From assembly GCA_002296185.1 (NCBI GenBank), contig DBHM01000027.1, positions 174,918 through 238,917 of the forward strand: a stretch of 64,000 bases of DNA, in the 5' to 3' direction. A model generated the notes under the pieces. It saw only the letters and a list, made by a program, of their open reading frames with translations, searched no databases and was not told the origin of the DNA. Positions 39,213 through 48,448 of the stretch are shown piece after piece (position 1 is the stretch's first letter; each line of letters opens with the position of its first letter). Origin of the DNA: Alphaproteobacteria bacterium UBA828. GTDB lineage: Bacteria; Pseudomonadota; Alphaproteobacteria; UBA828. A program made the position numbers and the translations under genes.

Positions 39213-40727
39213 CTAAGACATGGGATTGTTGGTTGTTGCAGAAGAGTGCTGTGTATCTAAATCAGCAAATTGAGTGAGGAACTCATTAAAGTAGAGTAAA
39301 ACTTTACCTGTCGGGCCATGTCGCTGTTTGGCGATTATAGTTTCAGCAAGGTTATGTATACTGGACATCTTTTCTTGCCAATCTTGATGTTCCACTGTTC
39401 CCTCAGCAGGTTCTTGTCGGGCTAAATAATATTGTTCCCTATAAACAAACATAACAACATCTGCATCCTGTTCTATAGATCCAGATTCCCTGAGGTCAGC
39501 CAGTTGAGGTCGTTTGTCATCTCTCTGTTCAACAGCTCTAGAGAGCTGTGAAAGTGCTACAACAGGAACACCTAGTTCTTTTGCAAGAGCTTTTAGACCC
39601 ATTGTTACCTCAGAAACTTCCTGCACCCGATTATTAAGCCGTCTACTTGAAGTGGGGCGCATAAGTTGAAGATAATCAACAATAATCAAGTCTAAGCCAC
39701 GCTGTCTTTTTAATCTACGTGCTCTAGCTCTTAAGCCTGGAATTGTTAGTTCAGGGGTGTCATCAATAAAGAAGGGAATAGTCTCAATTTCTTGGCTGGC
39801 TCTAACAATTTTTCCAAAGTCTTCGTTATTGACTTCTCCTCTTCGAAGCTTTTCTGAAGATATACCGGTTTGCTCTGCTAGAATCCTTGTCGCAAGTTGC
39901 TCAGAAGACATTTCAAGACTAAAAAAACCAACACGTGCTCCATCAGTTAGGATTGAAGTTCCAGTGTCAGATTTTTCCTCATGGAATTTTCGAGCAGCAT
40001 TATAAGCGAAATTTGTTGCTAGCGCAGTTTTGCCCATTCCTGGTCGTCCAGCTATTATAATCAGGTCGGATGGATGTAACCCCCCCAAAAGCTTATCTAA
40101 GTCGTTGAGTCCTGTGGGAACTCCAACCATCTTCCCATCACGTTTATAAGCAGATTCGATAAGGTTTACGGCCGTTGTTAGTGAGCTACTAAAATCTTGG
40201 AATCCACCTTCATTTTCTCCGTCTTCTGCAAGTTTATAAAGTTTTTGTTCAGCAGATTCTAATTGGTCAATAGCTGTTTCATCTAATGGAGCATCGAAAG
40301 CATCATTTACAATATTTTCACCGATTGAAATTAATGATCTTCTCATAGCAAGATCATGAACAATCTTTCCGTAATTCTCTGCATTAATGATTGTTACTGC
40401 AGCACCTGCAAGCCTCGCTAAGTACTGCGTACCCCCAAGATTTGTTAGGCCTGCATCAGACTCAAAAAAATGCTTAAGGGTTATAGGGCTTGCAATTTGA
40501 CCGCGGTCAATTAACTTTATTATCGTATCAAAAATTCGGCCATGAACATCTAGAAAAAAATGATCTTCTTCGAGAAATCCTGATACCTGGTTGGCTGCTT
40601 CATTATTTACAAGAATAGCACCCAGCAACGCTTGCTCGACCTCTAGGTTATGCGGCAGAGAGCGATACCCATCATTTGTAGTTGATTGAGTCCTAGTTTG
40701 CGATTCAAGGTTTGTTTGTGTTGCCAT
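39213..40727 (-). CDS. dnaB: Replicative DNA helicase DnaB
   Basis: Hexameric 5'-3' helicase of the replication fork. It has 504 residues. The N-terminal DnaG-interacting domain (PHNLEVEQALLGAILVNNEA) is followed by the RecA-like domain with Walker A AGRPGMGKT, GFFSLEMSSEQLATR, Walker B LIIVDYLQLM and the DnaB motif QLSRAVEQRDDKRPQLADLRESGSIEQDAD, given here only as its span (about 395-425). A ribosome site GAGGG precedes the ATG. No intein is present. Confidence 0.97.
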   Translation of the reverse strand: MATQTNLESQTRTQSTTNDGYRSLPHNLEVEQALLGAILVNNEAANQVSGFLEEDHFFLDVHGRIFDTIIKLIDRGQIASPITLKHFFESDAGLTNLGGTQYLARLAGAAVTIINAENYGKIVHDLAMRRSLISIGENIVNDAFDAPLDETAIDQLESAEQKLYKLAEDGENEGGFQDFSSSLTTAVNLIESAYKRDGKMVGVPTGLNDLDKLLGGLHPSDLIIIAGRPGMGKTALATNFAYNAARKFHEEKSDTGTSILTDGARVGFFSLEMSSEQLATRILAEQTGISSEKLRRGEVNNEDFGKIVRASQEIETIPFFIDDTPELTIPGLRARARRLKRQRGLDLIIVDYLQLMRPTSSRRLNNRVQEVSEVTMGLKALAKELGVPVVALSQLSRAVEQRDDKRPQLADLRESGSIEQDADVVMFVYREQYYLARQEPAEGTVEHQDWQEKMSSIHNLAETIIAKQRHGPTGKVLLYFNEFLTQFADLDTQHSSATTNNPMS

Positions 40728-40948
40728 GAGGCCCTCTTTTATCCTGCCTTTTGTTTATCTGAAACCTTCTCATATCAGCGTGTAGGAATTTGTCATGGAC
40801 TAATTCCATATTAATAACAATAATAGCGGGGATAAAATACTAAGATATTGTAAATAAATAATAAAATATGCCGGTTTGCTTATAAATAACATGGCCTGTG
40901 TTTATCTTAATAGGTAACCGGTATTTAAGCTAAACTTATTTTTAAGTT
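40728..40948. other. Noncoding gap between cfa and dnaB
   Basis: AT-rich 221 bp. It contains an interrupted inverted repeat, AAATATGCCGGTT (40864-40876) and AACCGGTATTT (40916-40926), with one 2-nt bulge and a 39-nt spacer. The dnaB promoter is presumably here, but I cannot point to convincing boxes. Confidence 0.35.
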
Positions 40949-42163
40949 TTAGATTTGGTGGTTTTTTTCCCACTCTACCATGTAATCTCTTGTTAATGGT
41001 GCAGCTTCCTGGTCCCAAGCAATCTGAAGCTGTGCGATCATGTGATCTTGTCTTCTAAAGGCAATTTCTGAACCTGCTAGATAAAATTCCCACATTTTAC
41101 AAAAGCGTTCATCGTAAATTTCTTTTATTTTATTTCGGTTGTAAGCAAAATTACGTGACCAGTGACGTAGAGTGTCGGCGTAGTGAAGTCTGAGCATTTC
41201 GGTATCTAGAACTTTTAGTCCTGTTTTTTCAATAGCAGAAAAAATTTCTGACATGGATGGGCAGTACCCTCCTGGGAAAATATATTTTCTTAGCCAAGGA
41301 TTAGTTACGCTTGGTCCATCCCAACGAGCTATAGTATGTATTACGGCCACCCCGTCATCTTTAAGAAGTGATCCTACCTTATTAAAAAATTCTCCATAAT
41401 GTTTAATGCCTACATGTTCAAACATGCCTACTGACACAATCCTGTCATATAGATTTGTTTCTCGTCTGTAGTCCTGAAGTAAAAATCTGACATCGCCTTG
41501 AATTTGTAAATCCTGAGTCCTCTTTTCAGCATATTTCTGTTGTTCTTTTGAGAGTGTTAAACCTGTAACATTTGCGCCGGTTTCTTGATGAAGATAGATC
41601 CCAAGCCCGCCCCATCCAGATCCAATATCCAAGGTCTTTAAGCCAGGTTTGTCGAGTATTAATTTTGAAGCTAGATGCCGCTTTTTTGCTTTCTGGGCTT
41701 GCTCAAGTGTGCTGTTTTGTGAGTCAAAATATCCACAAGAGTATTGACGATCTGAGTCTAGGAATAAATCAAAAAGATCATCTGATAGATCATAATGGTG
41801 GGCTACATTCTTTCTTGCTACTCCTAATGGATTATGTTGTTGAAGTGGTCTTGTCCACCCACTCAACCAATTTCTTATTCGTACGATGGTTAATTCGTCA
41901 AGAACATGTAGATTAGATCCTGTCAGATCTAGGAAATCATAAATACTTCCCCCATCCTCGACGGTCAAAGATCCATCCATATATGCTTCTCCAACAGCAA
42001 GTCTTGGATTGAGAGCTATTTTACGACTCACTGAACGATTATGCAGACGGATTGTAACAGAGGGGCCTTGATTATTTCCAAAGGTTTTTAATTTACCCCT
42101 ATGATCAATGACATTAAGGGTTCCTTTTTTCATTAGTTGTTTGAGTAGTAACTCTAATAGCAT
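40949..42163 (-). CDS. cfa: Cyclopropane-fatty-acyl-phospholipid synthase
   Basis: Adds a SAM-derived methylene to unsaturated acyl chains of membrane phospholipids. It has 404 residues. The N-terminal domain (about 1-110) binds lipid; HYDLSDDLFDLFLDSDRQYSCGYF carries the conserved cysteine; the SAM motif is LDIGSGWGGLGIYL (about 178-191); MFEHVGIKHYGEF holds the conserved Glu; and YIFPGGYCPSMSE and DTLRHWSRNF follow. All key residues are present. It lies between rplI and dnaB on the same strand. Confidence 0.93.
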   Translation of the reverse strand: MLLELLLKQLMKKGTLNVIDHRGKLKTFGNNQGPSVTIRLHNRSVSRKIALNPRLAVGEAYMDGSLTVEDGGSIYDFLDLTGSNLHVLDELTIVRIRNWLSGWTRPLQQHNPLGVARKNVAHHYDLSDDLFDLFLDSDRQYSCGYFDSQNSTLEQAQKAKKRHLASKLILDKPGLKTLDIGSGWGGLGIYLHQETGANVTGLTLSKEQQKYAEKRTQDLQIQGDVRFLLQDYRRETNLYDRIVSVGMFEHVGIKHYGEFFNKVGSLLKDDGVAVIHTIARWDGPSVTNPWLRKYIFPGGYCPSMSEIFSAIEKTGLKVLDTEMLRLHYADTLRHWSRNFAYNRNKIKEIYDERFCKMWEFYLAGSEIAFRRQDHMIAQLQIAWDQEAAPLTRDYMVEWEKNHQI

Positions 42164-42208
42164 TTGTGTTTATTTCCCAAGAGTTCTTATCTATTCAAAA
42201 TACATTAT

Positions 42209-42907
42209 CTATTCTTCTTTTTCGTCAATTAAATCCTGATCCGGGTTTTTGCCGATCTTAGATTCAGTATCCTGAGGTATAACTCTATTTTCCTGGGATA
42301 ATTTATCAGTTTCTGAATTCATATTTTCTGTGAGTAATTTTGCTTCTGCTTTCGCGGCTAATTCTTCAGTATCAAAAACAGTCTTATCAACTTCTGATAT
42401 ATCTTCCCCTTCTTCTGAGCTTGCTTTAAGGGTGCCGCCTTTACTTTGAATCGATGCTTCTTCGTCTGACCGAGCAACATTGATATTTATATTTACGGTA
42501 ACTTCAGGATGAAGAACTAATTGTAGTTGGTGGATACCAAGTGTTTTAATAGGTACATCCAACTTAATCTGCTGACGTTTTATAGCAACACCAGATTGAC
42601 TTATCTTATCTGCTATATCACGGGCAGTAACTGATCCAAATAACTGTCCAGTATCCCCTGCCTGTCGGATCAAAATAAAATCCTTCCCATCGACTTCTTT
42701 GGCTGCAGACTCCGCTAAAGTGCGTTTTTCATCATTAACTATCTGTAAAGCTTCTTTCTCGGCTTCAAATCTTGCCTTATTTTCTTTTGTAGCTAGCAAG
42801 GCTTTCTTTTGGGGGAGCAGAAAGTTCCTGGCATAGCCATCTTTAACTTTGACTACATCTCCCATATGACCAAGTTTTTCAACTCGCTCAAGCAAAATAA
42901 TTTCCAT
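42209..42907 (-). CDS. rplI: 50S ribosomal protein L9, with long acidic C-terminal tail
   Basis: The N-terminal RNA-binding domain MEIILLERVEKLGHMGDVVKVKDGYARNFLLP and the C-terminal domain (ending near residue 150) are normal. An added tail of about 80 residues is rich in Glu, Asp, Ser and Lys. The total is 232 residues versus about 150 in E. coli. Tails on L9 are common in alphaproteobacteria, though this one is long. The ATG at 42907 is chosen because AGGAG lies 7 nt upstream and the family starts with MEIILLE or MQVILLE; a farther-upstream start would overlap the preceding gene. Confidence 0.95.
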   Translation of the reverse strand: MEIILLERVEKLGHMGDVVKVKDGYARNFLLPQKKALLATKENKARFEAEKEALQIVNDEKRTLAESAAKEVDGKDFILIRQAGDTGQLFGSVTARDIADKISQSGVAIKRQQIKLDVPIKTLGIHQLQLVLHPEVTVNININVARSDEEASIQSKGGTLKASSEEGEDISEVDKTVFDTEELAAKAEAKLLTENMNSETDKLSQENRVIPQDTESKIGKNPDQDLIDEKEE

Positions 42908-42917
42908 CTTGGGTCTC

Positions 42918-43859
42918 CTAAGAGGGGTTATTACCCTCAATTTTTTCCCTTATTCTAAACCATTGTTCCGCAAATCCAAGGGCTGCTGCTAAGAACATTG
43001 GCCAACCGCGAATAAATATTAAAAGGTAGAAAATTCCAATAAATATAGGGCCAGGTCCCCAGCCCCTACAGATTGAATGAAACACCATTAGACCGACAAG
43101 GATAAAGGGTACAAGCAAAATTTGGAATAGGTTCCAAGCAATAATACTTGTTATGCCATCTGTTACTAGTCCAAGCAATAGGCTAGCTCCCCATGCAATG
43201 AAAACCCAAATAGGGGTAGTTGCTTTGGAAAGTTCCAGGGATGGTCTTAAATTCCGGCCCCATCGCTTTAGAAGGAGATTTGCTATTCCTAGGCTAATGA
43301 TTGTAATAGCTAGCCACCATCCTGCCATGGTTCCAGGCGCTAGCTGGGCAATTTGCCTAGCAAAAATAGTGATTGATTCTTTTGAATTAATATTACCGGC
43401 CATCATGGGCTCTAGGGCTGTCGCTATTTGGCGTTCGACTAATCCGATGAACCCACCTTCAAAACCGGATGACCCTATGAATATTACCATTAATATTAAG
43501 GCAGCATAAGCCGTTAGGTAGCCTAGTATTTTACTTGGTGGGAGCCATGTAAGTGAGCCATTCGGTAGTTTTTGTGGTTTTATGATATATCTTGATATTG
43601 CAACTGCAGGCAATGCTTGTGTCAGCACATAGGCTAATGAACCGATTAGACCGCCCATTACAGCCACAAGAGCTGTTGCCAAAAAAGATGAGGTTAATGT
43701 TGTCCCTAGTCCAGTGCTAAGTCCCACAAGGAAAAGTGGTAGCATAGAGAAGGGCATAACTACCAGTGATAAGGGGGATCCTGTCATTACTGCCGAAAAT
43801 AGAAGTGCTGATATGACACCTGCTGCTATGGCGATTAGATTGCGTGTACGTGGGGGCAT
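42918..43859 (-). CDS. DUF2232 (YybS-like) membrane protein
   Basis: A 313-residue protein with about eight hydrophobic segments, encoded between rpsR and rplI as in many alphaproteobacteria. Family features include the N-terminal IAAGVISALLFSAVMTGSPL and the long helix pairs around AIIAWNLFQILLVPFILVGLMVFH. The function of the family is unknown; its fixed place among ribosomal protein genes does not imply a ribosomal role. Confidence 0.8.
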   Translation of the reverse strand: MPPRTRNLIAIAAGVISALLFSAVMTGSPLSLVVMPFSMLPLFLVGLSTGLGTTLTSSFLATALVAVMGGLIGSLAYVLTQALPAVAISRYIIKPQKLPNGSLTWLPPSKILGYLTAYAALILMVIFIGSSGFEGGFIGLVERQIATALEPMMAGNINSKESITIFARQIAQLAPGTMAGWWLAITIISLGIANLLLKRWGRNLRPSLELSKATTPIWVFIAWGASLLLGLVTDGITSIIAWNLFQILLVPFILVGLMVFHSICRGWGPGPIFIGIFYLLIFIRGWPMFLAAALGFAEQWFRIREKIEGNNPS

Positions 43860-43888
43860 GTTTCCCCTAACCCGCTAACATGGCGTTT

Positions 43889-44233
43889 TTACTGGACTAC
43901 GTAGGGTAGCAAGGCTAGTTGTCTAGCTCGCTTAATCGCCCGGGCTAATTCCCGTTGTCTCTTAGCAGACACTGCGGTTATCCGGCTTGGAACAATCTTG
44001 CCTCGTTCAGATACAAATCTTTGCAGGATCTTAACGTCTTTATAATCAATTTTGGGAGCATTAGGTCCAGAAAATGGGCAAGATTTTCTACGTCTAAAGA
44101 AAGGCCTTCTCGGGAATGCGACATTTGGAATGTTATTGCCGCTTCCTCCAGGCCCACCTCTGCTGTTACCAAACCTTTGGTTCGTTTGCCGATTATCACT
44201 TATGTTTTCTGCAGAGCTAGTTTCATCAACCAT
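43889..44233 (-). CDS. rpsR: 30S ribosomal protein S18, N-terminally extended
   Basis: The S18 core starts at [15 protein letters not shown] (about residue 42) and runs through [47 protein letters not shown]. In front is an unusual extension of about 40 residues, rich in Asn, Gly, Arg and Ser. There is no in-frame ATG, GTG or TTG inside the extension near the core, so it is probably translated. An AAGAG ribosome site precedes the ATG at 44233. The protein has 114 residues, versus 75 to 95 usually. It follows rpsF. Confidence 0.94.
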   Translation of the reverse strand: MVDETSSAENISDNRQTNQRFGNSRGGPGGSGNNIPNVAFPRRPFFRRRKSCPFSGPNAPKIDYKDVKILQRFVSERGKIVPSRITAVSAKRQRELARAIKRARQLALLPYVVQ

Positions 44234-44263
44234 AATTTTTCTCTTTATATTAACTGCTTTACT

Positions 44264-44668
44264 TTATTCGTTATCTTTAAGCTGATTATCTAAATCTTCA
44301 TAATTATGATCTTCAGTAACTGAAGAATCAGCCTTTACCTCTCTTGGTCGAGATTGCATCATAGCTGATGGGTTCGTGTCTAGAGCTTCAACCTTTATTG
44401 TTAAGAACCTAATTATATCCTCATTCAACCTCATATTTCGTTCCATCTCCGAAATAGCTTCGGCAGTTGCGCTAATACGCATATGCACATAATAGCCTTT
44501 GCGGTTTTTCTTAATTTTGTAGGCTAAATTACGTAAGCCCCATTGTTCAATAGTCGTAACTTCACCTCCACTCTCGCGGATAGATTCATTGAATTGTTCG
44601 CCAAGTGCTTCTACTTGTTGAGAGGACACATCAGGGCGTGCAATAAAAGTATTTTCGTAGAGCGGCAT
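44264..44668 (-). CDS. rpsF: 30S ribosomal protein S6
   Basis: It has 134 residues. The core PLYENTFIARPDVSSQQVEAL, WGLRNLAYKIKKNRKGYYVHM and NEDIIRFLTIKVEAL is intact, and an acidic tail of about 35 residues follows. A perfect AAGGAGG precedes the ATG. It is first in rpsF-rpsR-DUF2232-rplI and is driven by the promoter at 44750-44777. S6 and S18 bind together on the small-subunit platform. Confidence 0.97.
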   Translation of the reverse strand: MPLYENTFIARPDVSSQQVEALGEQFNESIRESGGEVTTIEQWGLRNLAYKIKKNRKGYYVHMRISATAEAISEMERNMRLNEDIIRFLTIKVEALDTNPSAMMQSRPREVKADSSVTEDHNYEDLDNQLKDNE

Positions 44669-44749
44669 GGCTCGCCGTCTCCTCCTTAAATTAGCTATTG
44701 TTATCCAACTTTATCTTTAGCACAGTGTTTTTATGTGCTGAAGCGCCGC

Positions 44750-44777
44750 ACTATACTCAATTGGGCCAAAGGCGCAA
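44750..44777 (-). promoter_or_regulatory. rpsF operon promoter
   Basis: On the minus strand TTGCGC (44777-44772), a 16-bp spacer and TATAGT (44755-44750) are followed by the GC-rich discriminator GCGGCGC. The architecture matches that of the guaB promoter almost base for base around the -10. Confidence 0.55.
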
Positions 44778-44783
44778 GGCCGC

Positions 44784-44811
44784 TTGACAGAGATCTTTCA
44801 AAAGGTATGAC
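44784..44811 (+). promoter_or_regulatory. fabD promoter, back-to-back with rpsF
   Basis: A consensus TTGACA (44784-44789), a 16-bp spacer and TATGAC (44806-44811). The -35 boxes of the two divergent promoters lie only 6 bp apart, so ribosomal protein and fatty-acid genes may compete for RNA polymerase. Confidence 0.45.
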
Positions 44812-44875
44812 TGGATAAAGCAGATATTTCTGCCCAAACCACAGGAATATAACATTATTTGGGACGTTTGAGACT

Positions 44876-45817
44876 ATGAATAGAGCATTTGTATTTCCAG
44901 GCCAGGGATCACAAGTAATTGGAATGGGTAAGGCTGTCGCTGAAATGTACCCTGAAGCAGCTGCTATATTTGAAATTGTTGACAATGCACTGGAGGAAAA
45001 ACTCTCAGAGTTGATATTTTCAGGCTCAGAGGAGGAATTAAGACTAACAAGAAATGCACAACCTGCACTTATGGCGACATCTCTTGCGGTAATACGAGCA
45101 ATTGAAACTGAATCTGGGAGGTCTCTATCTGAATTAGCCAGTTGTCTAGCTGGGCATTCTTTAGGTGAGTACTCTGCTCTAGCGGCTGCTGATAGTCTAA
45201 ATATTGCTGATTCAGCAAGGCTTTTGAGGCTCAGGGGTGATGCGATGCAGTCGGCAGTAAAAATTGGAGAGGGATTAATGGCCGCGCTAATAGGGGCAGA
45301 CTTAAATCAGGCTGAAGAAGTTATATCCATTGCTAACTCTGAAGGAACATGCGTAATTGCTAATGATAACGCGCCTGGGCAAGTTGTAGTTAGTGGAGCT
45401 AGCAGAGCTATAAAGAAAGTAATCGATATTGCAAAAGATTATGATATTAAAAAGGCAGTTTTACTTCCTGTCAGCGCACCATTCCATTGTCCCATGATGA
45501 GGCCTGCTGCTGAGGCTATGTCAGAGGCTCTGAATAAAGTTCAGTTAAAAAAGCCTACTCTACCAATCATCTCAAATGTTACAGCTCAAATGGAGAGTGA
45601 TCCGAACAAAATCAAAGACTTATTAACCAGACAAGTGACAGCGCAAGTTAGGTGGAGAGAGAGTATTTTAACTATGTCTAATGTGGGAGTAAACAAAGTT
45701 GCTGAGGTTGGTGCGGGAAAGGTTTTAACAGGTCTTATAAAAAGAATAGATCCCGATCTTGATATTAGTTCGATTAACAGTCCGGATGGTGTTAAAAGCT
45801 TTGTATCTGAGCTATGA
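44876..45817 (+). CDS. fabD: Malonyl-CoA:ACP transacylase
   Basis: Loads malonate onto acyl carrier protein. It has 313 residues. FPGQGSQVIGMGKA opens the protein, the nucleophile is S95 in GHSLGEYSALAAA, NAQPALMATSLAV precedes it, and the catalytic histidine is in LLPVSAPFHCPMM. It heads the fabD-fabG-acpP-fabF series on the plus strand. Confidence 0.96.
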   Translation: MNRAFVFPGQGSQVIGMGKAVAEMYPEAAAIFEIVDNALEEKLSELIFSGSEEELRLTRNAQPALMATSLAVIRAIETESGRSLSELASCLAGHSLGEYSALAAADSLNIADSARLLRLRGDAMQSAVKIGEGLMAALIGADLNQAEEVISIANSEGTCVIANDNAPGQVVVSGASRAIKKVIDIAKDYDIKKAVLLPVSAPFHCPMMRPAAEAMSEALNKVQLKKPTLPIISNVTAQMESDPNKIKDLLTRQVTAQVRWRESILTMSNVGVNKVAEVGAGKVLTGLIKRIDPDLDISSINSPDGVKSFVSEL

Positions 45818-45894
45818 TTATAAATAGATTTATTTCTAATAGTTGGTTAGATCAGTGATTAATAAAATCGAACATAATTAGGGGTTTTTTTTAG

Positions 45895-46632
45895 ATGTTT
45901 AACTTGAGTGGCAAGGGTTTGCTGGTTACTGGTGCCTCAGGTGGCATCGGAGCTTCTATAGCTTCTGCATTACATGAATGTGGAGCAAGTGTGGTGCTTT
46001 CAGGAACACGAGAGGAGGCTCTATTAAAATTGGCGGAAGAATTAGGTGATCAAGCACATCCTATTTCGTGCGATCTATCTGACAAGGGTTCAATAGAATC
46101 TCTTGTGGAAAGGTCTGATCTAGTATTGGATGGAATTGATGGCCTAATTCATTGTGCTGGTGTGACCTCTGACAATCTTGCTATGCGTATGAAAGATGAT
46201 GAATGGGAAAATGTAATTGATATTAACCTAAAATCTGCATTTAGGCTTACTAGGGCTAGCCTTCGTGGAATGATGAAGAAGCGCTGGGGGAGAATAATAT
46301 TTATAACTTCAGTAGTTGGAGCAATAGGAAATCCAGGGCAGGCTAACTATGCAGCTTCTAAGGCCGGATTAACAGGCATGGCTAAGGCTATGGCTGGAGA
46401 AGTGGCTTCTAGGGGGATAACAGTCAATTGTGTGGCTCCGGGGTTTATAGATACGCCAATGACTCAGGCACTATCTGATAAGCAAAGAGAGAATATGGGG
46501 CATCTAATTCCTATTGGCCGATTCGGCACCTCAGGGGATATTGCGGCTGGTTGTGTCTATCTAGCAAGTGAAGAAGCTGGATATATTACCGGACAGACAA
46601 TTCATATTAATGGCGGAATGGCTATGGTTTGA
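45895..46632 (+). CDS. fabG: 3-oxoacyl-ACP reductase
   Basis: NADPH-dependent reductase of the elongation cycle, a classical SDR of 245 residues. Cofactor motif TGASGGIGASIA, NLKSAFRLTRA, catalytic NYAASKAGLTGM, and the C-terminal YITGQTIHINGGMAM are standard for FabG. The location between fabD and acpP fixes the assignment against other SDRs in the window. Confidence 0.96.
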   Translation: MFNLSGKGLLVTGASGGIGASIASALHECGASVVLSGTREEALLKLAEELGDQAHPISCDLSDKGSIESLVERSDLVLDGIDGLIHCAGVTSDNLAMRMKDDEWENVIDINLKSAFRLTRASLRGMMKKRWGRIIFITSVVGAIGNPGQANYAASKAGLTGMAKAMAGEVASRGITVNCVAPGFIDTPMTQALSDKQRENMGHLIPIGRFGTSGDIAAGCVYLASEEAGYITGQTIHINGGMAMV

Positions 46633-46669
46633 TGGTATTATAGCATGGTGTATTATTTTCATGTCATAT

Positions 46670-46713
46670 GTATATGGTCAAATACAATAATGTATATGGC
46701 CAAATACAATAAA
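46670..46713 (+). repeat. 22-bp tandem repeat upstream of acpP
   Basis: GTATATGGTCAAATACAATAAT (46670-46691) is followed without gap by GTATATGGCCAAATACAATAAA (46692-46713): two units with two differences. It lies in the 224-bp gap between fabG and acpP, about 145 bp before the acpP ATG, where promoter or regulator sites are expected. It may be a pair of regulator-binding sites or a slippage duplication. Confidence 0.75.
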
Positions 46714-46856
46714 TTATGTTAACAACCGCCCGCTTGTGCTCTAAGAATAAAGTTACAATTTGATCTAAAGTGTTAACAGGCTAGTTTTGGGTTATTAAAA
46801 TCAGCTAAAAAAGCTGGTTCATCCAAACAACAAACAAATGTCCGAGGGAATTTACT

Positions 46857-47093
46857 ATGAGTGATGATACAGCAGCCCGCGTAAGAAAGATTGTTTCCGA
46901 GCATCTTGGTGTTGATGAGGAAAAAGTTATAGAGGGCGCTAGCTTTATTGACGATCTTGGTGCTGATAGTCTCGACACAGTCGAACTAGTAATGGCCTTT
47001 GAAGAGGAATTTGGCTGTGAAATTCCTGATGATGCCGCAGAAAAGATCCTAACTGTAAAAGACGCTATTAATTTTATAGAGCAGATCTCCTAA
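46857..47093 (+). CDS. acpP: Acyl carrier protein
   Basis: Small acidic carrier that holds growing acyl chains on 4'-phosphopantetheine. It has 78 residues, with the prosthetic-group serine S38 in [25 protein letters not shown] ribosome site precedes the ATG. It is followed 88 bp later by fabF. Confidence 0.98.
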   Translation: MSDDTAARVRKIVSEHLGVDEEKVIEGASFIDDLGADSLDTVELVMAFEEEFGCEIPDDAAEKILTVKDAINFIEQIS

Positions 47094-47181
47094 ATATAAA
47101 ATTTAAGGTTACATCATATCGTTCTGTTGATGTTAAGCCTGGGGATGCTCCAAAAACTTTTTACCTCAGAGGACCTAAGTT

Positions 47182-48441
47182 TTGAGAAGGGTAGTAGTAA
47201 CTGGTTTGGGTGCTGTGACGCCACTTGCAAACGGCGTTAATGAAAGCTGGTCAAGACTAGTTAACGGAGATTCTGGGGTTGCAAGTATTACTTCCTTTGA
47301 TGTTTCGGATCTACCCGCCAAGATTGCTGCCCAGGTTCCAAGAGGTGAGGGGCCAGGTTTGTTTAATCCTGAGGACTATATGTCAGCAAAAGATGTCAGA
47401 AAAATGGATGATTTTATCATCTATGCTATGGGCGCTGCATTTGGGGCAATAAAGGACTCTGGTTGGGACCCGCAAGATGATGAACAGAAGAATCGTACTG
47501 GTGTTATGATTGGCTCTGGTATTGGAGGCCTTAGAGCTATTGAGCAGGGCGCGATTTTAGTGGATGAAAAGGGCCCGCGTCGCCTGAGTCCATTCTTTAT
47601 TCCTTCAAGCCTTATTAATCTTGCCTCAGGGCATGTTTCCATCGCCCATGGATTTAGGGGTCCTAACCATGCTGTAGTTACGGCCTGCTCGACTGGTGCT
47701 CATGCGATTGGTGACGCTGCTCGATTAATTATGTTTGATGATGCGGATGTAATGGTTGCTGGTGGAGCAGAGGCTGGCGTGTGTCGACTAGGAGTTACAG
47801 GGTTTTCTGCTGCTAGAGCTCTAAGTACATCATACAATGATACCCCTGAAAAGGCATCAAGACCCTGGGATAAGGATAGGGATGGATTTGTCATGGGAGA
47901 TGGATCTGGAGTTGTGGTGTTGGAGGAGTTAGAGCATGCAAAAAAACGTGGAGCAAGGATATATGCCGAGATAACCGGTTATGGAATGAGCGGAGATGCA
48001 CATCATGTAACTGCTCCTGCTGCTGACGGTAATGGAGGATTTCGTTCTATGCAGGCAGCTCTCAAGCGCGCAAATCTATCTTTGGAAGATATAGACTACA
48101 TAAATGCTCATGGGACCTCTACGCCTTTAGGTGATGAAATTGAACTGGGAGCAGTAAAAAGATTATTTGGCGATCATTCATATAATCTTTCAATGTCATC
48201 AACAAAGAGTTCTATAGGCCATCTTTTAGGTGCAGCAGGTGCTGTAGAATTAATTTTCTGTATTCTAGCCATTAATGAAGGTGTTATTCCACCCACTTTG
48301 AATTTAGATAATCCCTCAGAGGGATGTGATATTGATTTAGTTCCTAATACAGCTAAGGAGCGTAAGGTAGTTAACGCACTATCTAATTCTTTTGGATTTG
48401 GTGGCACAAATGCGTCTGTGATTGTGAGTGCCTTCCAATAA
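47182..48441 (+). CDS. fabF: 3-oxoacyl-ACP synthase II
   Basis: Condensing enzyme that elongates acyl-ACP with malonyl-ACP. It has 419 residues. The catalytic triad is visible: C169 in TACSTGAH, His in NAHGTSTPLGD and His in KSSIGHLLGAAG, plus the C-terminal NSFGFGGTNASV. The start is TTG at 47182 (MRRVVVTGLG) with AGAGGA 8 nt upstream; no ATG is suitably placed. Confidence 0.96.
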   Translation: MRRVVVTGLGAVTPLANGVNESWSRLVNGDSGVASITSFDVSDLPAKIAAQVPRGEGPGLFNPEDYMSAKDVRKMDDFIIYAMGAAFGAIKDSGWDPQDDEQKNRTGVMIGSGIGGLRAIEQGAILVDEKGPRRLSPFFIPSSLINLASGHVSIAHGFRGPNHAVVTACSTGAHAIGDAARLIMFDDADVMVAGGAEAGVCRLGVTGFSAARALSTSYNDTPEKASRPWDKDRDGFVMGDGSGVVVLEELEHAKKRGARIYAEITGYGMSGDAHHVTAPAADGNGGFRSMQAALKRANLSLEDIDYINAHGTSTPLGDEIELGAVKRLFGDHSYNLSMSSTKSSIGHLLGAAGAVELIFCILAINEGVIPPTLNLDNPSEGCDIDLVPNTAKERKVVNALSNSFGFGGTNASVIVSAFQ

Positions 48442-48448
48442 TAGGTAT

